Below are positions 42,013-49,699 of a stretch of DNA of 64,000 nt, piece by piece; the stretch's first letter is position 1; every line of letters starts with the position of its first letter. The notes under the pieces are model-generated. The model was not told where the DNA came from. It saw nothing but the letters and a program-made list of their open reading frames with translations, and searched no databases. The DNA is taken from contig JAMCPI010000003.1 of NCBI GenBank assembly GCA_023379805.1, positions 1 through 64,000 on the forward strand, written 5' to 3'. The position numbers were made by a program, and so were the translations under genes. The DNA comes from Nitrososphaerota archaeon (GTDB lineage Archaea > Thermoproteota > Nitrososphaeria > Nitrososphaerales > JACPRH01).

Positions 42013-42801
42013 TTAGGCTATTCTGTTCAGCCCTACCATGTAGAGCTCTATTCCAACTCCTGTTGCTGCTTCCTTCAGGTTCTTTGTGCATGTTTGGCAG
42101 ATGATTACTTTTCTCACCGTTTTAGGATCGAGGTTGTGTTTCGATGCGTAGCCTGCTGCTAGCCTGCTCACCTGGCCTATCGCAAAATCATCTGCATTTG
42201 TTTCGACCTCGACGACGATGCTTCGTCCTTCAGCGTCTCTGAACAGCATATCTGCTACCCCTGTTCCAACATCAACTTCGGAGCCTAGAAACTCAACGCC
42301 TGCACCCAGTATCTCAGGGTTTTCAGAGAGAATTTTGACAACAGGCTCCTCCAACAGTCCTCTGGCTTGGAAGTGGTTCTCTAACCCAAATTTCAATGCG
42401 TGTTCTAGAAACTCGTTGATGCTGAAGTAGCGTGTTCCGAGAATATGTGGGTAAACATCTATGGCCCTGGTGTCTCGGATTACCTCTAGTATGGGTGTGT
42501 TGTCTAGGTTCAGCCGCTTGCTCTTAGAGATTGGAAGCATCTTTCCTTTAGAGGTGACTATCCGGCCCCGGATCTGCGGCTGAATACTTCGGAACTCGTT
42601 CATCAACCGCTCACCATCCTCCTCACTGAGCTTTGAGGCCTCGACCGCTTCGTAACGTATCCCCCACTGAGACGACACAGTGTCAAGCATCTGTCGAAGC
42701 GAAACCATCTCTCCAGCGTAGGTGGCCGTCTCCTTGTAGCAGAGAACCAGCGAACAGCTCAAGGACACCTGCTCACCCAACTGCTTACTCAATACCCCCA
42801 C
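42013..42801 (-). CDS. NucS-like (DUF91) nuclease-family protein
   Basis: A 262-residue protein. The C-terminal part (about 135-260) looks like the NucS nuclease domain: EPVVKILSENPEILGAGVEF, TGVADMLFRDAEGR (metal Asp) and SIVVEVETNADDFAIGQVSR. In canonical NucS the third strand is ExK; here it is EVE, so the catalytic Lys is replaced by Glu. The N-terminal 130 residues are not the usual NucS DNA-binding domain. It may be an altered or inactive nuclease-like protein, or a lineage-specific variant of the PD-(D/E)XK fold. It lies alone. Confidence 0.6.
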   Translation of the reverse strand: MGVLSKQLGEQVSLSCSLVLCYKETATYAGEMVSLRQMLDTVSSQWGIRYEAVEASKLSEEDGERLMNEFRSIQPQIRGRIVTSKGKMLPISKSKRLNLDNTPILEVIRDTRAIDVYPHILGTRYFSINEFLEHALKFGLENHFQARGLLEEPVVKILSENPEILGAGVEFLGSEVDVGTGVADMLFRDAEGRSIVVEVETNADDFAIGQVSRLAAGYASKHNLDPKTVRKVIICQTCTKNLKEAATGVGIELYMVGLNRIA

Positions 42802-42916
42802 ACTTACTCAGGATCGACACCTACCCCTGTCCTAATTAATTTTATTGTGCGTACAGACAGTTTGATCAACCATTTGTGACAAACAGATCTTAAAGACTAA
42901 TCGCATGTTTATAGAA

Positions 42917-43094
42917 AATGAGAACAATGGCGTCACGTGCAAGCCGGATCAAGATATCACGGAAGAACTACGACCGGCTGATCGAGGCTAGAAGCGAGAT
43001 GGGTCTAAAGACCTTCGAAGAGACCCTAGACGCCGTCCTAGAATTCTGGTTCACATGGATGGACCACATGAAGGTCATCGAACTAGAAGCATAA
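42917..43094 (+). pseudogene. Frameshifted small ribbon-helix-helix-like gene
   Basis: An ATG at 42917 opens MRTMASRASRIKISR, typical of an RHH strand with basic residues. At CGGGAAG (42959-42965) the frame then meets a stop (TAG near 42989). Skipping one G at that point restores KNYDRLIEARSEMGLKTFEE, then TLDAVLEFWF and 15 more residues to TAA 43092-43094, a canonical RHH C-terminal helix pair, giving about 58 residues in all. The single-base difference in a GGG run suggests a frameshift mutation or a sequencing error. The downstream frame alone could start at the GTG at 42936. Confidence 0.5.
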
Positions 43095-43135
43095 CCACGA
43101 AACAATTAACTCGCAGTAAGCTGCACATCACCTCA

Positions 43136-43639
43136 TTAAGATTCCACAATAAACTCTCCCCACATTCCTCTGAAAGCATGCAACGTGGTATCAGGTTCAT
43201 CGGTGAAACAGCCGTAAACATAGTTGCCGGGTGGGCCGGCTACGAAGGTCATGCTTCCAGTTTGCCCCGGCTTAGTCTCGTTGATCAAGGCTCCTGTGAA
43301 GACCGGTTCGATGTGTCTGCCAAGCGCTTTATCCAGTCCCTCTTCACCTTCGTGAGCAACAGTCGGGTCAAGAGCAAACGCAAGCGTCTCCTTATCGACC
43401 AAAATCATCTCATGTGTCTGCTCCCCCTTGTTAAGCATAGTAATTGTGACTTTGTCACCTGATTTGACCCGAAGCTCAGGCCCACCTTTTGACTGGTTGT
43501 AACAGAAGTCATCCGCAATAAGCCTGAAATTCTTCTCTCCAGCCGGTTTACGCATAGGCGAAAGATATGTTGCGGCCGCGAGCAGCAGAACAACGGCTGT
43601 GAAGGCCACCAGCAAAACTAATATTTTCTTACTAAACAA
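43136..43639 (-). CDS. Membrane-anchored cupredoxin
   Basis: A 167-residue protein. N-terminal anchor (about 6-25), then a blue-copper fold: TMLNKGEQTHEMILV provides the first His; the C-terminal YGCFTDEPDTTLHAFRGMWG provides Cys, His and Met, with a longer Cys-His spacing (10 residues) than plastocyanin. A loop (about 85-115) holds acidic and His residues. The pattern resembles sulfocyanin-like or nitrosocyanin-like proteins, but I cannot assign one. It probably carries electrons on the outer side of the membrane. Confidence 0.8.
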   Translation of the reverse strand: MFSKKILVLLVAFTAVVLLLAAATYLSPMRKPAGEKNFRLIADDFCYNQSKGGPELRVKSGDKVTITMLNKGEQTHEMILVDKETLAFALDPTVAHEGEEGLDKALGRHIEPVFTGALINETKPGQTGSMTFVAGPPGNYVYGCFTDEPDTTLHAFRGMWGEFIVES

Positions 43640-43770
43640 TCCTGTTCACCGGCCTCTTCTTCGCATGAATAATTGACGTGCTGGAGAAATATATTGGAGA
43701 CGCTTCAGATATAGTAATAACATAAATGGTACTGGAAAAACACCTCCTCGCTACGGAGATTTGAAGACTG

Positions 43771-44577
43771 GTGCTGCGCATAGCTCAATCTGGCCCGAGA
43801 ACCACGAAGCTAGCTTTGATATCGCTCTTCGCTGTTCTATACACTGTTCTGCGTCTTGTGCCGACCTTCCCGATGGTCGGTGCTCTAGGATCCTTCTCAG
43901 CCTCAGACACACTCGCTCCAATCTACGGTATACTGCTCGGCCCATACATAGGTGGAGGAAGCATCATCATCGGAACCTTCCTCGCAATCGCGTTCGGTAA
44001 ACCTGCGACCTTCCTCGGACTCGACTTCCTCCCAGCCGCCGTCGCAGCAATATCCTTAGGATTCTTGGTTCAACGAAGGTTCCGCCCAGTCATCGCCCTG
44101 TTTATCGTGCTGTTAGGGCTGTATCTTATACACCCGTTCACGTTACGCTTGGTCACGCTTCCGAACGGGGTGCCTGTACCCTTCAACTGGCTGCATCTCG
44201 TAGCGTTAGCGGTTCTGATTTCGCCTTTGAGCAGGCGAGCCGTCAACTGGGTCACAGCAGCTTCACCTAAACGGCTTCCAATCGGATTGGCGGTTCTCTG
44301 CTTCATCGGTACAATGATGCAGCATACCACTGGAGGCTTGCTGTTCGAGTCTGTGCTCGGATCACTGTTGAACACAATAAAGGTTAACGCTTGGCCCGGG
44401 GTGTGGACGACAGTCTTCTACGTCTACCCATTTGAACGGTTAATCATAACAGTCGTGGCTGCGTTAATCGGCTCCGCTCTCATTACAACACTCCGTTCCT
44501 CAAACGTAAAACTCATCAGCCAACCAGTCACAATAGGCTCAGTAGCAGTGTATACCGGAGAAAGTTCAAATTCCTAG
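43771..44577 (+). CDS. ECF-transporter S-component-like membrane protein
   Basis: A 268-residue integral membrane protein with about six segments. The N-terminal helix LISLFAVLYTVLRLVPTFP followed by SASDTLAPIYGILLGPYIGG resembles substrate-capture (S) components of energy-coupling factor vitamin transporters, with the conserved small-residue face. No ECF ATPase or T subunit is adjacent, so the energising module must be encoded elsewhere, or the protein has another function. The start is GTG at 43771. Confidence 0.6.
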   Translation: MLRIAQSGPRTTKLALISLFAVLYTVLRLVPTFPMVGALGSFSASDTLAPIYGILLGPYIGGGSIIIGTFLAIAFGKPATFLGLDFLPAAVAAISLGFLVQRRFRPVIALFIVLLGLYLIHPFTLRLVTLPNGVPVPFNWLHLVALAVLISPLSRRAVNWVTAASPKRLPIGLAVLCFIGTMMQHTTGGLLFESVLGSLLNTIKVNAWPGVWTTVFYVYPFERLIITVVAALIGSALITTLRSSNVKLISQPVTIGSVAVYTGESSNS

Positions 44578-44609
44578 GCTACTAACCTGCTTAATCGGTC
44601 TTTTTCAGT

Positions 44610-45569
44610 TTGAGAAGTCGCTCCCGAACCCAGATCCTTTTCTCAGTGGAGCTTGGGCCCAGAGGAACCACTCCAGACTATGAGACGGTGAAAACGATTT
44701 GTCTGGAGGCTGAGCGGCTCGGCTACTACGCTTTCTATCTTCCTGACGGGGTTCAGTGGACCGGTTTTGAATGTTGGACAACCCTCGCTCACCTCGCCGC
44801 TTCAACCAGCACGATCAGGCTCGGCCCAGCCGCTACATTCTTCACCTACCGTCACCCAACTCTCCTCGCAAAGACAGCGTCCACCCTTGACTATCTCAGC
44901 AACGGCAGACTAGAACTGCGTCTAGGCGCAGGAAGCGCAAGCGCAAAAATAGATCATGAGCACAGCGGCATCTCACAACCTGACCCCAAAACACGCGTAG
45001 CTATGCTGAACGAAGGCCTTAAACTAATCAAGCGGCTCTGGAGCGAACCTAAAGTCACTTACGAAGGAAAATACTACACTACAAATGACGCTGAGTGTTG
45101 GCCTAAACCTCTCCAAAAACCGCACCCACCAATAACGGTATGCGCCAACAGTCAAAAAACAATGCGGATCGCGGCTCAGCAAGCCGATACTTGGGAAACG
45201 ACAGGAGGCCTAGACGAGTACAGGCGAAAAAAGGATTTCTTCAAGACATGCTGTCAGACTATCCACCAAGACTTCAATAGTATCCGGAAAAGCTTAGAAG
45301 TCAATATCGCAGTCGCGGAGAACAATCAAGAGGCTGAAGAGATAGTCAGAAAGCAGAGATCAACACATAGAGTAGCCCCAGATTCTGCTTACGATCCATT
45401 GAGAGATGCAATCATTGGCCGCCCGGACAGATGTGCTGATGCGTTATCAAATCTGGTGCGGGTAGGCATATCATCATTCGATATTTACTTTATTGGGACA
45501 AATTATCTAAAGTCACTAAGGTTATTCGCCAGAGGCGTCGTACCTATTCTGAGAGATCCGGACAACTAA
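44610..45569 (+). CDS. LLM-class (F420-dependent-type) oxidoreductase
   Basis: A 319-residue TIM-barrel luciferase-like monooxygenase-family protein: FSVELGPRGTTPDYETVKTI near the N-terminus, IRLGPAATFFTYRHPTLLAK (about 69-88), and RLELRLGAGSA. This is the arrangement of F420-dependent methylene-H4MPT reductase-like proteins and relatives. The substrate cannot be told from sequence. The start is TTG at 44610. It is downstream of the ECF-S-like gene by 32 bases, so possibly co-transcribed. Confidence 0.8.
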   Translation: MRSRSRTQILFSVELGPRGTTPDYETVKTICLEAERLGYYAFYLPDGVQWTGFECWTTLAHLAASTSTIRLGPAATFFTYRHPTLLAKTASTLDYLSNGRLELRLGAGSASAKIDHEHSGISQPDPKTRVAMLNEGLKLIKRLWSEPKVTYEGKYYTTNDAECWPKPLQKPHPPITVCANSQKTMRIAAQQADTWETTGGLDEYRRKKDFFKTCCQTIHQDFNSIRKSLEVNIAVAENNQEAEEIVRKQRSTHRVAPDSAYDPLRDAIIGRPDRCADALSNLVRVGISSFDIYFIGTNYLKSLRLFARGVVPILRDPDN

Positions 45570-45643
45570 TATCACATAATTTCGTTCAAATCCGCCGGGA
45601 TCTGAACCTGCCGAACAATTACAATCATCTGAGACTATTTAGG

Positions 45644-45718
45644 CGGGGACGGTGGGATTCGAACCCACGGCTTCCGGCTTAGAGGGCCGGCGCTCTGTCC
45701 ATGCTGAGCTACGCCCCC
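45644..45718 (-). tRNA. tRNA-Arg (TCT) with C at position 33
   Basis: On the minus strand the acceptor GGGGGCG (45718-45712) pairs with CGTCCCC (one G-U), discriminator G at 45644; the D arm is GCTC/GAGC, the anticodon stem CCGGC/GCCGG, and the T arm GTGGG-TTCGAAT-CCCAC. The anticodon loop (45679-45685) reads CCTCTAA: anticodon TCT, decoding AGA. Position 33 is C, whereas U33 is nearly universal. No intron; CCA is not encoded. The rest of the molecule is canonical. Confidence 0.92.
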
Positions 45719-45842
45719 GTGTTTTTCCTCCCAGCCTACCTGCGGTGCTTCTTGCTATATTTAGACCCTTACTTCTAGTGTATGGAAGAGAGTTATCTGA
45801 TTAAGGGATTTAAGCCGCAGAACGCCCCAAAAAGATTGAAGA

Positions 45843-46949
45843 ATGATAAGCTTCAACAGGTACTCAGTCTGGCAAAACAGCGAAGTCAGAACGCGGCTAA
45901 ACTGGTATTACGAGGTAATGCGTGATATCAAGCCGGCCAAGTTCCTTGTAGCGAAGCGCATACCCTACAAAGGCGACCTAGAGCAGACATCCATCGAAGC
46001 GCTCTGGACAGAGCATCAAAGGCTCTCACAACGCTTCAAACGGATACTAAAAGCAGTACAGGAAGACCGCCTAATCCTCAAGAATCTTCCGGAGCCTGAT
46101 CTGAGCTTACTGGATGTGAAGACGGAACTCCTGAACCGTATGTTGAGGCGGTGCGAGTTCTGCGAGTGGCGCTGTAAGGTTGACCGCGTTAAAGGTGACA
46201 AGATGGGCGCGTGCAGGGTAGGCCTGGAGACAAGGGTTTCAACTTGGTTCCACCATTACGGGGAAGAGCCGCCGCTTACCACGGGCCAGGGCTCAGGCAC
46301 AATCTTCTTTGCCGGTTGCACCTTCCGCTGTGTGTTCTGCCAGAACTGGGACATCTCGCAAAACCCTTCCAACGGCGTTGTAGCAGACGGCCGGAAGCTC
46401 GCCCTCATAATGAAGGGCCTCCGGGAGGCTGGTGCAGCGAACATCAACTTCGTCGGAGGCGACCCTACCCCCAACCTCCACACCATCCTTGACTCAACAC
46501 GCCACCTCAACATCAACGTCCCACTCCTATGGAACAGCAACCTGTACCTCACCCCCGAAGCAATGAGTATTCTCACAGATGTAATCGACATCTGGCTCCC
46601 TGACTTCAAATGGGGCAGCGATCACTGCGCGCTTCAACTATCCAAAATCCCGAATTACTGGGAGGTCATCTCTAGGAACCACCTTTTAGCGCAAAGAGAC
46701 GGCGACATGATAATCAGGCACCTCGTCATGCCTGGGCACACCGAGTGCTGTACCAAACCAATCCTGAAATGGATAGCAGCTAACTGCCCCCGTGCACTCG
46801 TCAACATAATGGGGCAGTACCACCCAGACTACATGGTTCCCGCTAATCCAAAATACAGGGACATCAACCGATGCCCCACCGACGAAGAGATTAACAAAGC
46901 CTACCGATATGCAGATCAGCTCGGAATAATCTACCGCCCAATATCATAA
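45843..46949 (+). CDS. Radical SAM protein (pyruvate-formate-lyase-activating-like)
   Basis: A 368-residue radical SAM enzyme. AGCTFRCVFCQNWD (about 155) has the CxxxCxxC cluster ligand pattern, followed by NFVGGDPTPN (the SAM-binding GGE-like turn, here GGD). Upstream, a second Cys group, CEFCEWRCK then GAC (about 103-124), may hold an auxiliary cluster. The N-terminal 100 residues (WYYEVMRDIKPAKFLVAKRI) form a family-specific domain. It resembles archaeal relatives of PflA/AmmeMemoRadiSam proteins; the substrate is unknown. An ATG at 45781 opens a 47-codon frame in another register that overlaps this start and is probably a shadow. Confidence 0.8.
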   Translation: MISFNRYSVWQNSEVRTRLNWYYEVMRDIKPAKFLVAKRIPYKGDLEQTSIEALWTEHQRLSQRFKRILKAVQEDRLILKNLPEPDLSLLDVKTELLNRMLRRCEFCEWRCKVDRVKGDKMGACRVGLETRVSTWFHHYGEEPPLTTGQGSGTIFFAGCTFRCVFCQNWDISQNPSNGVVADGRKLALIMKGLREAGAANINFVGGDPTPNLHTILDSTRHLNINVPLLWNSNLYLTPEAMSILTDVIDIWLPDFKWGSDHCALQLSKIPNYWEVISRNHLLAQRDGDMIIRHLVMPGHTECCTKPILKWIAANCPRALVNIMGQYHPDYMVPANPKYRDINRCPTDEEINKAYRYADQLGIIYRPIS

Positions 46950-47097
46950 CCACCAAAACTCAAAGAGATGTCTCATTGACGGATGGCAGTGAAAGAGTCG
47001 TAGTCACGCGCCAACCTCGCGAAACAAAGCCGAAATATGTTATTGGCTGGCTCCTCATAATGGTGAACATCTACCTATTGTTGTGATTATTGCGAAA

Positions 47098-47125
47098 GTG
47101 ATAATGACTATCACTATATAATTTT
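47098..47125 (+). promoter_or_regulatory. Dyad and TATA box upstream of the first multiheme cytochrome
   Basis: GTGATA (47098-47103) and TATCAC (47109-47114) form a 5-base-spaced inverted repeat immediately before TATATAATTTT (47115-47125). A second AT-rich TATA-like stretch (TCAATATAAAG) lies about 30 bases further on. The dyad touching the TATA box suggests regulated transcription by an unidentified factor. Confidence 0.5.
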
Positions 47126-47185
47126 CAAACTGGTTTATACTATCAATATAAAGAATATAATAATTAACATCAAAGATTTTACAGT

Positions 47186-49480
47186 ATGAAATCTCTCAAT
47201 ATGGCCATAGTGGTGGCTATCGTAGCAATTATCATCGCAGCAGCCGGGCTTGTAGTTCCTGGCCCAGCAGGCCCGGCGGGGCCAACCGGGGCACAGGGCC
47301 CAGCCGGCCTAGCCGGCCAAGCAGGACCTGTAGGACCTCAGGGACCCAAAGGAGAGACTGGTGCTCAGGGCCCAGCGGGACCACAGGGAACACAAGGACC
47401 AAAAGGAGAACCAGGAGCAACCGGAGCTCAGGGACCAGTAGGGCCAGCAGGTTTGCAAGGACCAGCTGGAGTGGCGGGTGCGAGTACTGGGACAATAACT
47501 GGCACAATCTTGGACACAAATACTGGCAAGCCACTCGCCAAGGCCAAAGTATTCACTGAGCCTTCATCAGTATCAGCATCCACCGATGCTTCTGGGAAAT
47601 ACACACTCACGGTTCCTTCCGGAGTGTATAACGTGGTAGCATCAGCATCTAACTATGACAACAACGGAGTAGCGAGCCTTTCAATTCCGTCAGGAGCTTC
47701 ATCAACTGTCGACTTGGGGCTAACACCAACAGTGTATCAGCTCATAAAAATGAAAGGCACCACAACTGCAGACAAGGAGATTTATCCGGCGAACAAAGTA
47801 GCAATAACATTGACCGGAGGCTACGCATCCCATGACAATGAGAAAATCATCACCTCTGGACTTCCAAACATAGGTGTAGGAACATACGCATACTTGGAAA
47901 GTCAGAAGACTGATGCAAGCGGCGCAAAGATCACTGCTTGGCAGTGGTCATTGCAACCACCTATGAACTCGGTTGCAAAACTGAACAGCAATAACACCCA
48001 AACAGTAAGATTCTTAGCAGACCGCGCAGGAAAATACACAGTTACCCTCACGGCAACAAACGAGAAAGGGGTAACATCGACCAGCTCAAAGGATGTATAC
48101 GCGGGAAGATATGCTGGAGTGCAGAAATGCGCAGCTTGTCACAGCGGCAACATAATGCCTGACATGGTGACGCCCTGGTCGGCAACTGGACACGCAACCA
48201 AATTCGAAGACTTCTACGGCAGCTATTCCAAGACCAGCGACTACTGCGCCAGATGCCACACCGTCGGATACGACGAAACTGCTGATAACGGCGGATTCGA
48301 CGATGCGATGAAGACACTCGGATGGTCTCCAGATAAGGGAAGCGTACTATCATATCTTAAGGCTAATCCTGCAAAGAACTACACTATCTCCGAGCTGAAA
48401 AGCAATCCAACAATATACAACGTGATGAACATCCAGTGTGAGAACTGCCACGGACCGGGTGGAAACGCTCACACATCTGCTAAGAGCTTCAACCCAACGG
48501 TCTGCGGACAGTGCCACGGCCAGATAAACGAATTGAAACTATCTGCACACAATACCGCGCCCATCAACTTCGTTGAAAGCTCAGTCGCCAAGAGTACAAC
48601 ATGCGTAAAGTGTCACTCGGGCGAAGGCTTCGTCGAGGTTCAGATGCGCGGTGAACAAGCAGTATTCCCATCAGCAGCTACACCTTCTAAACCGGCGAAC
48701 ATACCTGCACCTGAGGAGCTAAACGGCATCACCTGCGTAACATGCCACGACCCGCATCAAACCTCAGATCCGAAACCAGGAAGGTTTGGAAACGCATCTA
48801 ACCAGCTTAGAGTAATCGGAGAAGCAACACTCATCACCGGCGACAAAGTTGAAGCAGGCAACGCAGCAATATGCTACCAGTGCCACGGTGGAAGAAGAGA
48901 AGACCCCACCTACAAAGCCTCGTTCATTAAAGGAGAACAGTCACGAGGACCACATGCAAATGTTCAAGGATTAATGCTCGCAGGCAAAGGCGGCTATGAA
49001 TATTCTGGAACCACGTACATCAACTCACCTCACACATCTGTAGCCGAAGAGAAATGTGTAACCTGTCACATGTACGCATCTCTCCGCGTTGGAAGCAACG
49101 TAGCGGGAAGCCACACCTACAGCATGGTTATGCCTAACGGAACAGAAAACGTAGCCACTTGTTCACAATCAGGCTGCCACGCAAAGGGAAGCATAACAAC
49201 GTTTGACAGAAAGGCCTACTCAGACTTCGACGGCAACGGTAAAGTCGAAGGTGTACAAACCGAAGTTCAAGGACTACTAAAACAACTAGAAGCCAAACTA
49301 CCTAAGGACAGCTCAGGCAATGTAATCTCATCCGGAGTAAACGCTACAAACACTACTGAGGCTCAAAGAAAAGCACTGTGGAACTACTGGCTGGTAAAGA
49401 ATGACGGCAGTATGGGTATACACAACACCCAGTACACAGTCGGACTCCTACAGTCATCAATAAAGGACCTCTCGAAATAA
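47186..49480 (+). CDS. Collagen-stalked extracellular multiheme c-type cytochrome (9 haem sites)
   Basis: A 764-residue protein. A membrane anchor (about 6-26) leads into about 24 Gly-X-Y triplets (about 27-98), then a carboxypeptidase-regulatory-like domain (about 103-175, [20 protein letters not shown]) and a PKD/Ig-like domain (about 185-305, ending in [16 protein letters not shown]). The haem region (315-670) has KCAACH, YCARCH, QCENCH, VCGQCH, TCVKCH, TCVTCH, ICYQCH and KCVTCH (eight CxxCH) plus CSQSGCH, a CxxxCH variant. Extra His residues can act as distal ligands. With no gap to a partner gene, it should be a self-contained surface electron carrier. It is not a plain homologue of any named cytochrome I can identify. 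Confidence 0.88.
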   Translation: MKSLNMAIVVAIVAIIIAAAGLVVPGPAGPAGPTGAQGPAGLAGQAGPVGPQGPKGETGAQGPAGPQGTQGPKGEPGATGAQGPVGPAGLQGPAGVAGASTGTITGTILDTNTGKPLAKAKVFTEPSSVSASTDASGKYTLTVPSGVYNVVASASNYDNNGVASLSIPSGASSTVDLGLTPTVYQLIKMKGTTTADKEIYPANKVAITLTGGYASHDNEKIITSGLPNIGVGTYAYLESQKTDASGAKITAWQWSLQPPMNSVAKLNSNNTQTVRFLADRAGKYTVTLTATNEKGVTSTSSKDVYAGRYAGVQKCAACHSGNIMPDMVTPWSATGHATKFEDFYGSYSKTSDYCARCHTVGYDETADNGGFDDAMKTLGWSPDKGSVLSYLKANPAKNYTISELKSNPTIYNVMNIQCENCHGPGGNAHTSAKSFNPTVCGQCHGQINELKLSAHNTAPINFVESSVAKSTTCVKCHSGEGFVEVQMRGEQAVFPSAATPSKPANIPAPEELNGITCVTCHDPHQTSDPKPGRFGNASNQLRVIGEATLITGDKVEAGNAAICYQCHGGRREDPTYKASFIKGEQSRGPHANVQGLMLAGKGGYEYSGTTYINSPHTSVAEEKCVTCHMYASLRVGSNVAGSHTYSMVMPNGTENVATCSQSGCHAKGSITTFDRKAYSDFDGNGKVEGVQTEVQGLLKQLEAKLPKDSSGNVISSGVNATNTTEAQRKALWNYWLVKNDGSMGIHNTQYTVGLLQSSIKDLSK

Positions 49481-49483
49481 AAT

Positions 49484-49530
49484 GAGTGAAGGTTCTATCC
49501 TTCACTCCTCTTCCTTTTTTCTTATTTTTA
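49484..49530 (+). terminator. Hairpin-plus-T-tract terminator of the first cytochrome gene
   Basis: GAGTGAAGG (49484-49492) pairs perfectly with CCTTCACTC (49499-49507) around a six-base loop. A T-rich run (TTCCTTTTTTCTTATTTTT) follows. The stem starts within a few bases of the stop codon. This is the look of a bacterial intrinsic terminator; archaeal termination mainly needs the T tract. Confidence 0.75.
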
Positions 49531-49699
49531 CCGAATTGTAAAATTATTACTGAGTGTACAATGTGTGCGTTCAGATATATCCAGAGAATTATTCATAACG
49601 ATCTATAAACGTACAGATTAAAACTATATCTAAAATCTACAAGCCTTATAGGGTTAGGCTCACATTAATTCATGGTAGGGAAGAGGAAGAGGGGCCTCT

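Noticed and set aside
45585-45620. A T-arm-like sequence (GTTCAAATCC, then GGGATCTGAACC) just before the tRNA-Arg
   Set aside because: No acceptor, D or anticodon arms can be drawn around it; it is not a second tRNA.
45781-45924. A 47-codon ATG frame (starts MEESYLIKGF) overlapping the radical SAM start
   Set aside because: It is out of frame with the radical SAM protein, whose own N-terminal sequence is more protein-like; it could be a short upstream ORF, but I cannot support it.
47270-47500. The stalk repeat as a CRISPR-like or minisatellite array
   Set aside because: There are no uniform repeats and spacers; the periodicity is 9 bases and follows the Gly-X-Y codons.
47232-47534. A 100-residue antisense frame rich in Leu across the collagen stalk
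   Set aside because: It is the mirror of a repetitive Gly-X-Y coding region, which always leaves antisense frames open.
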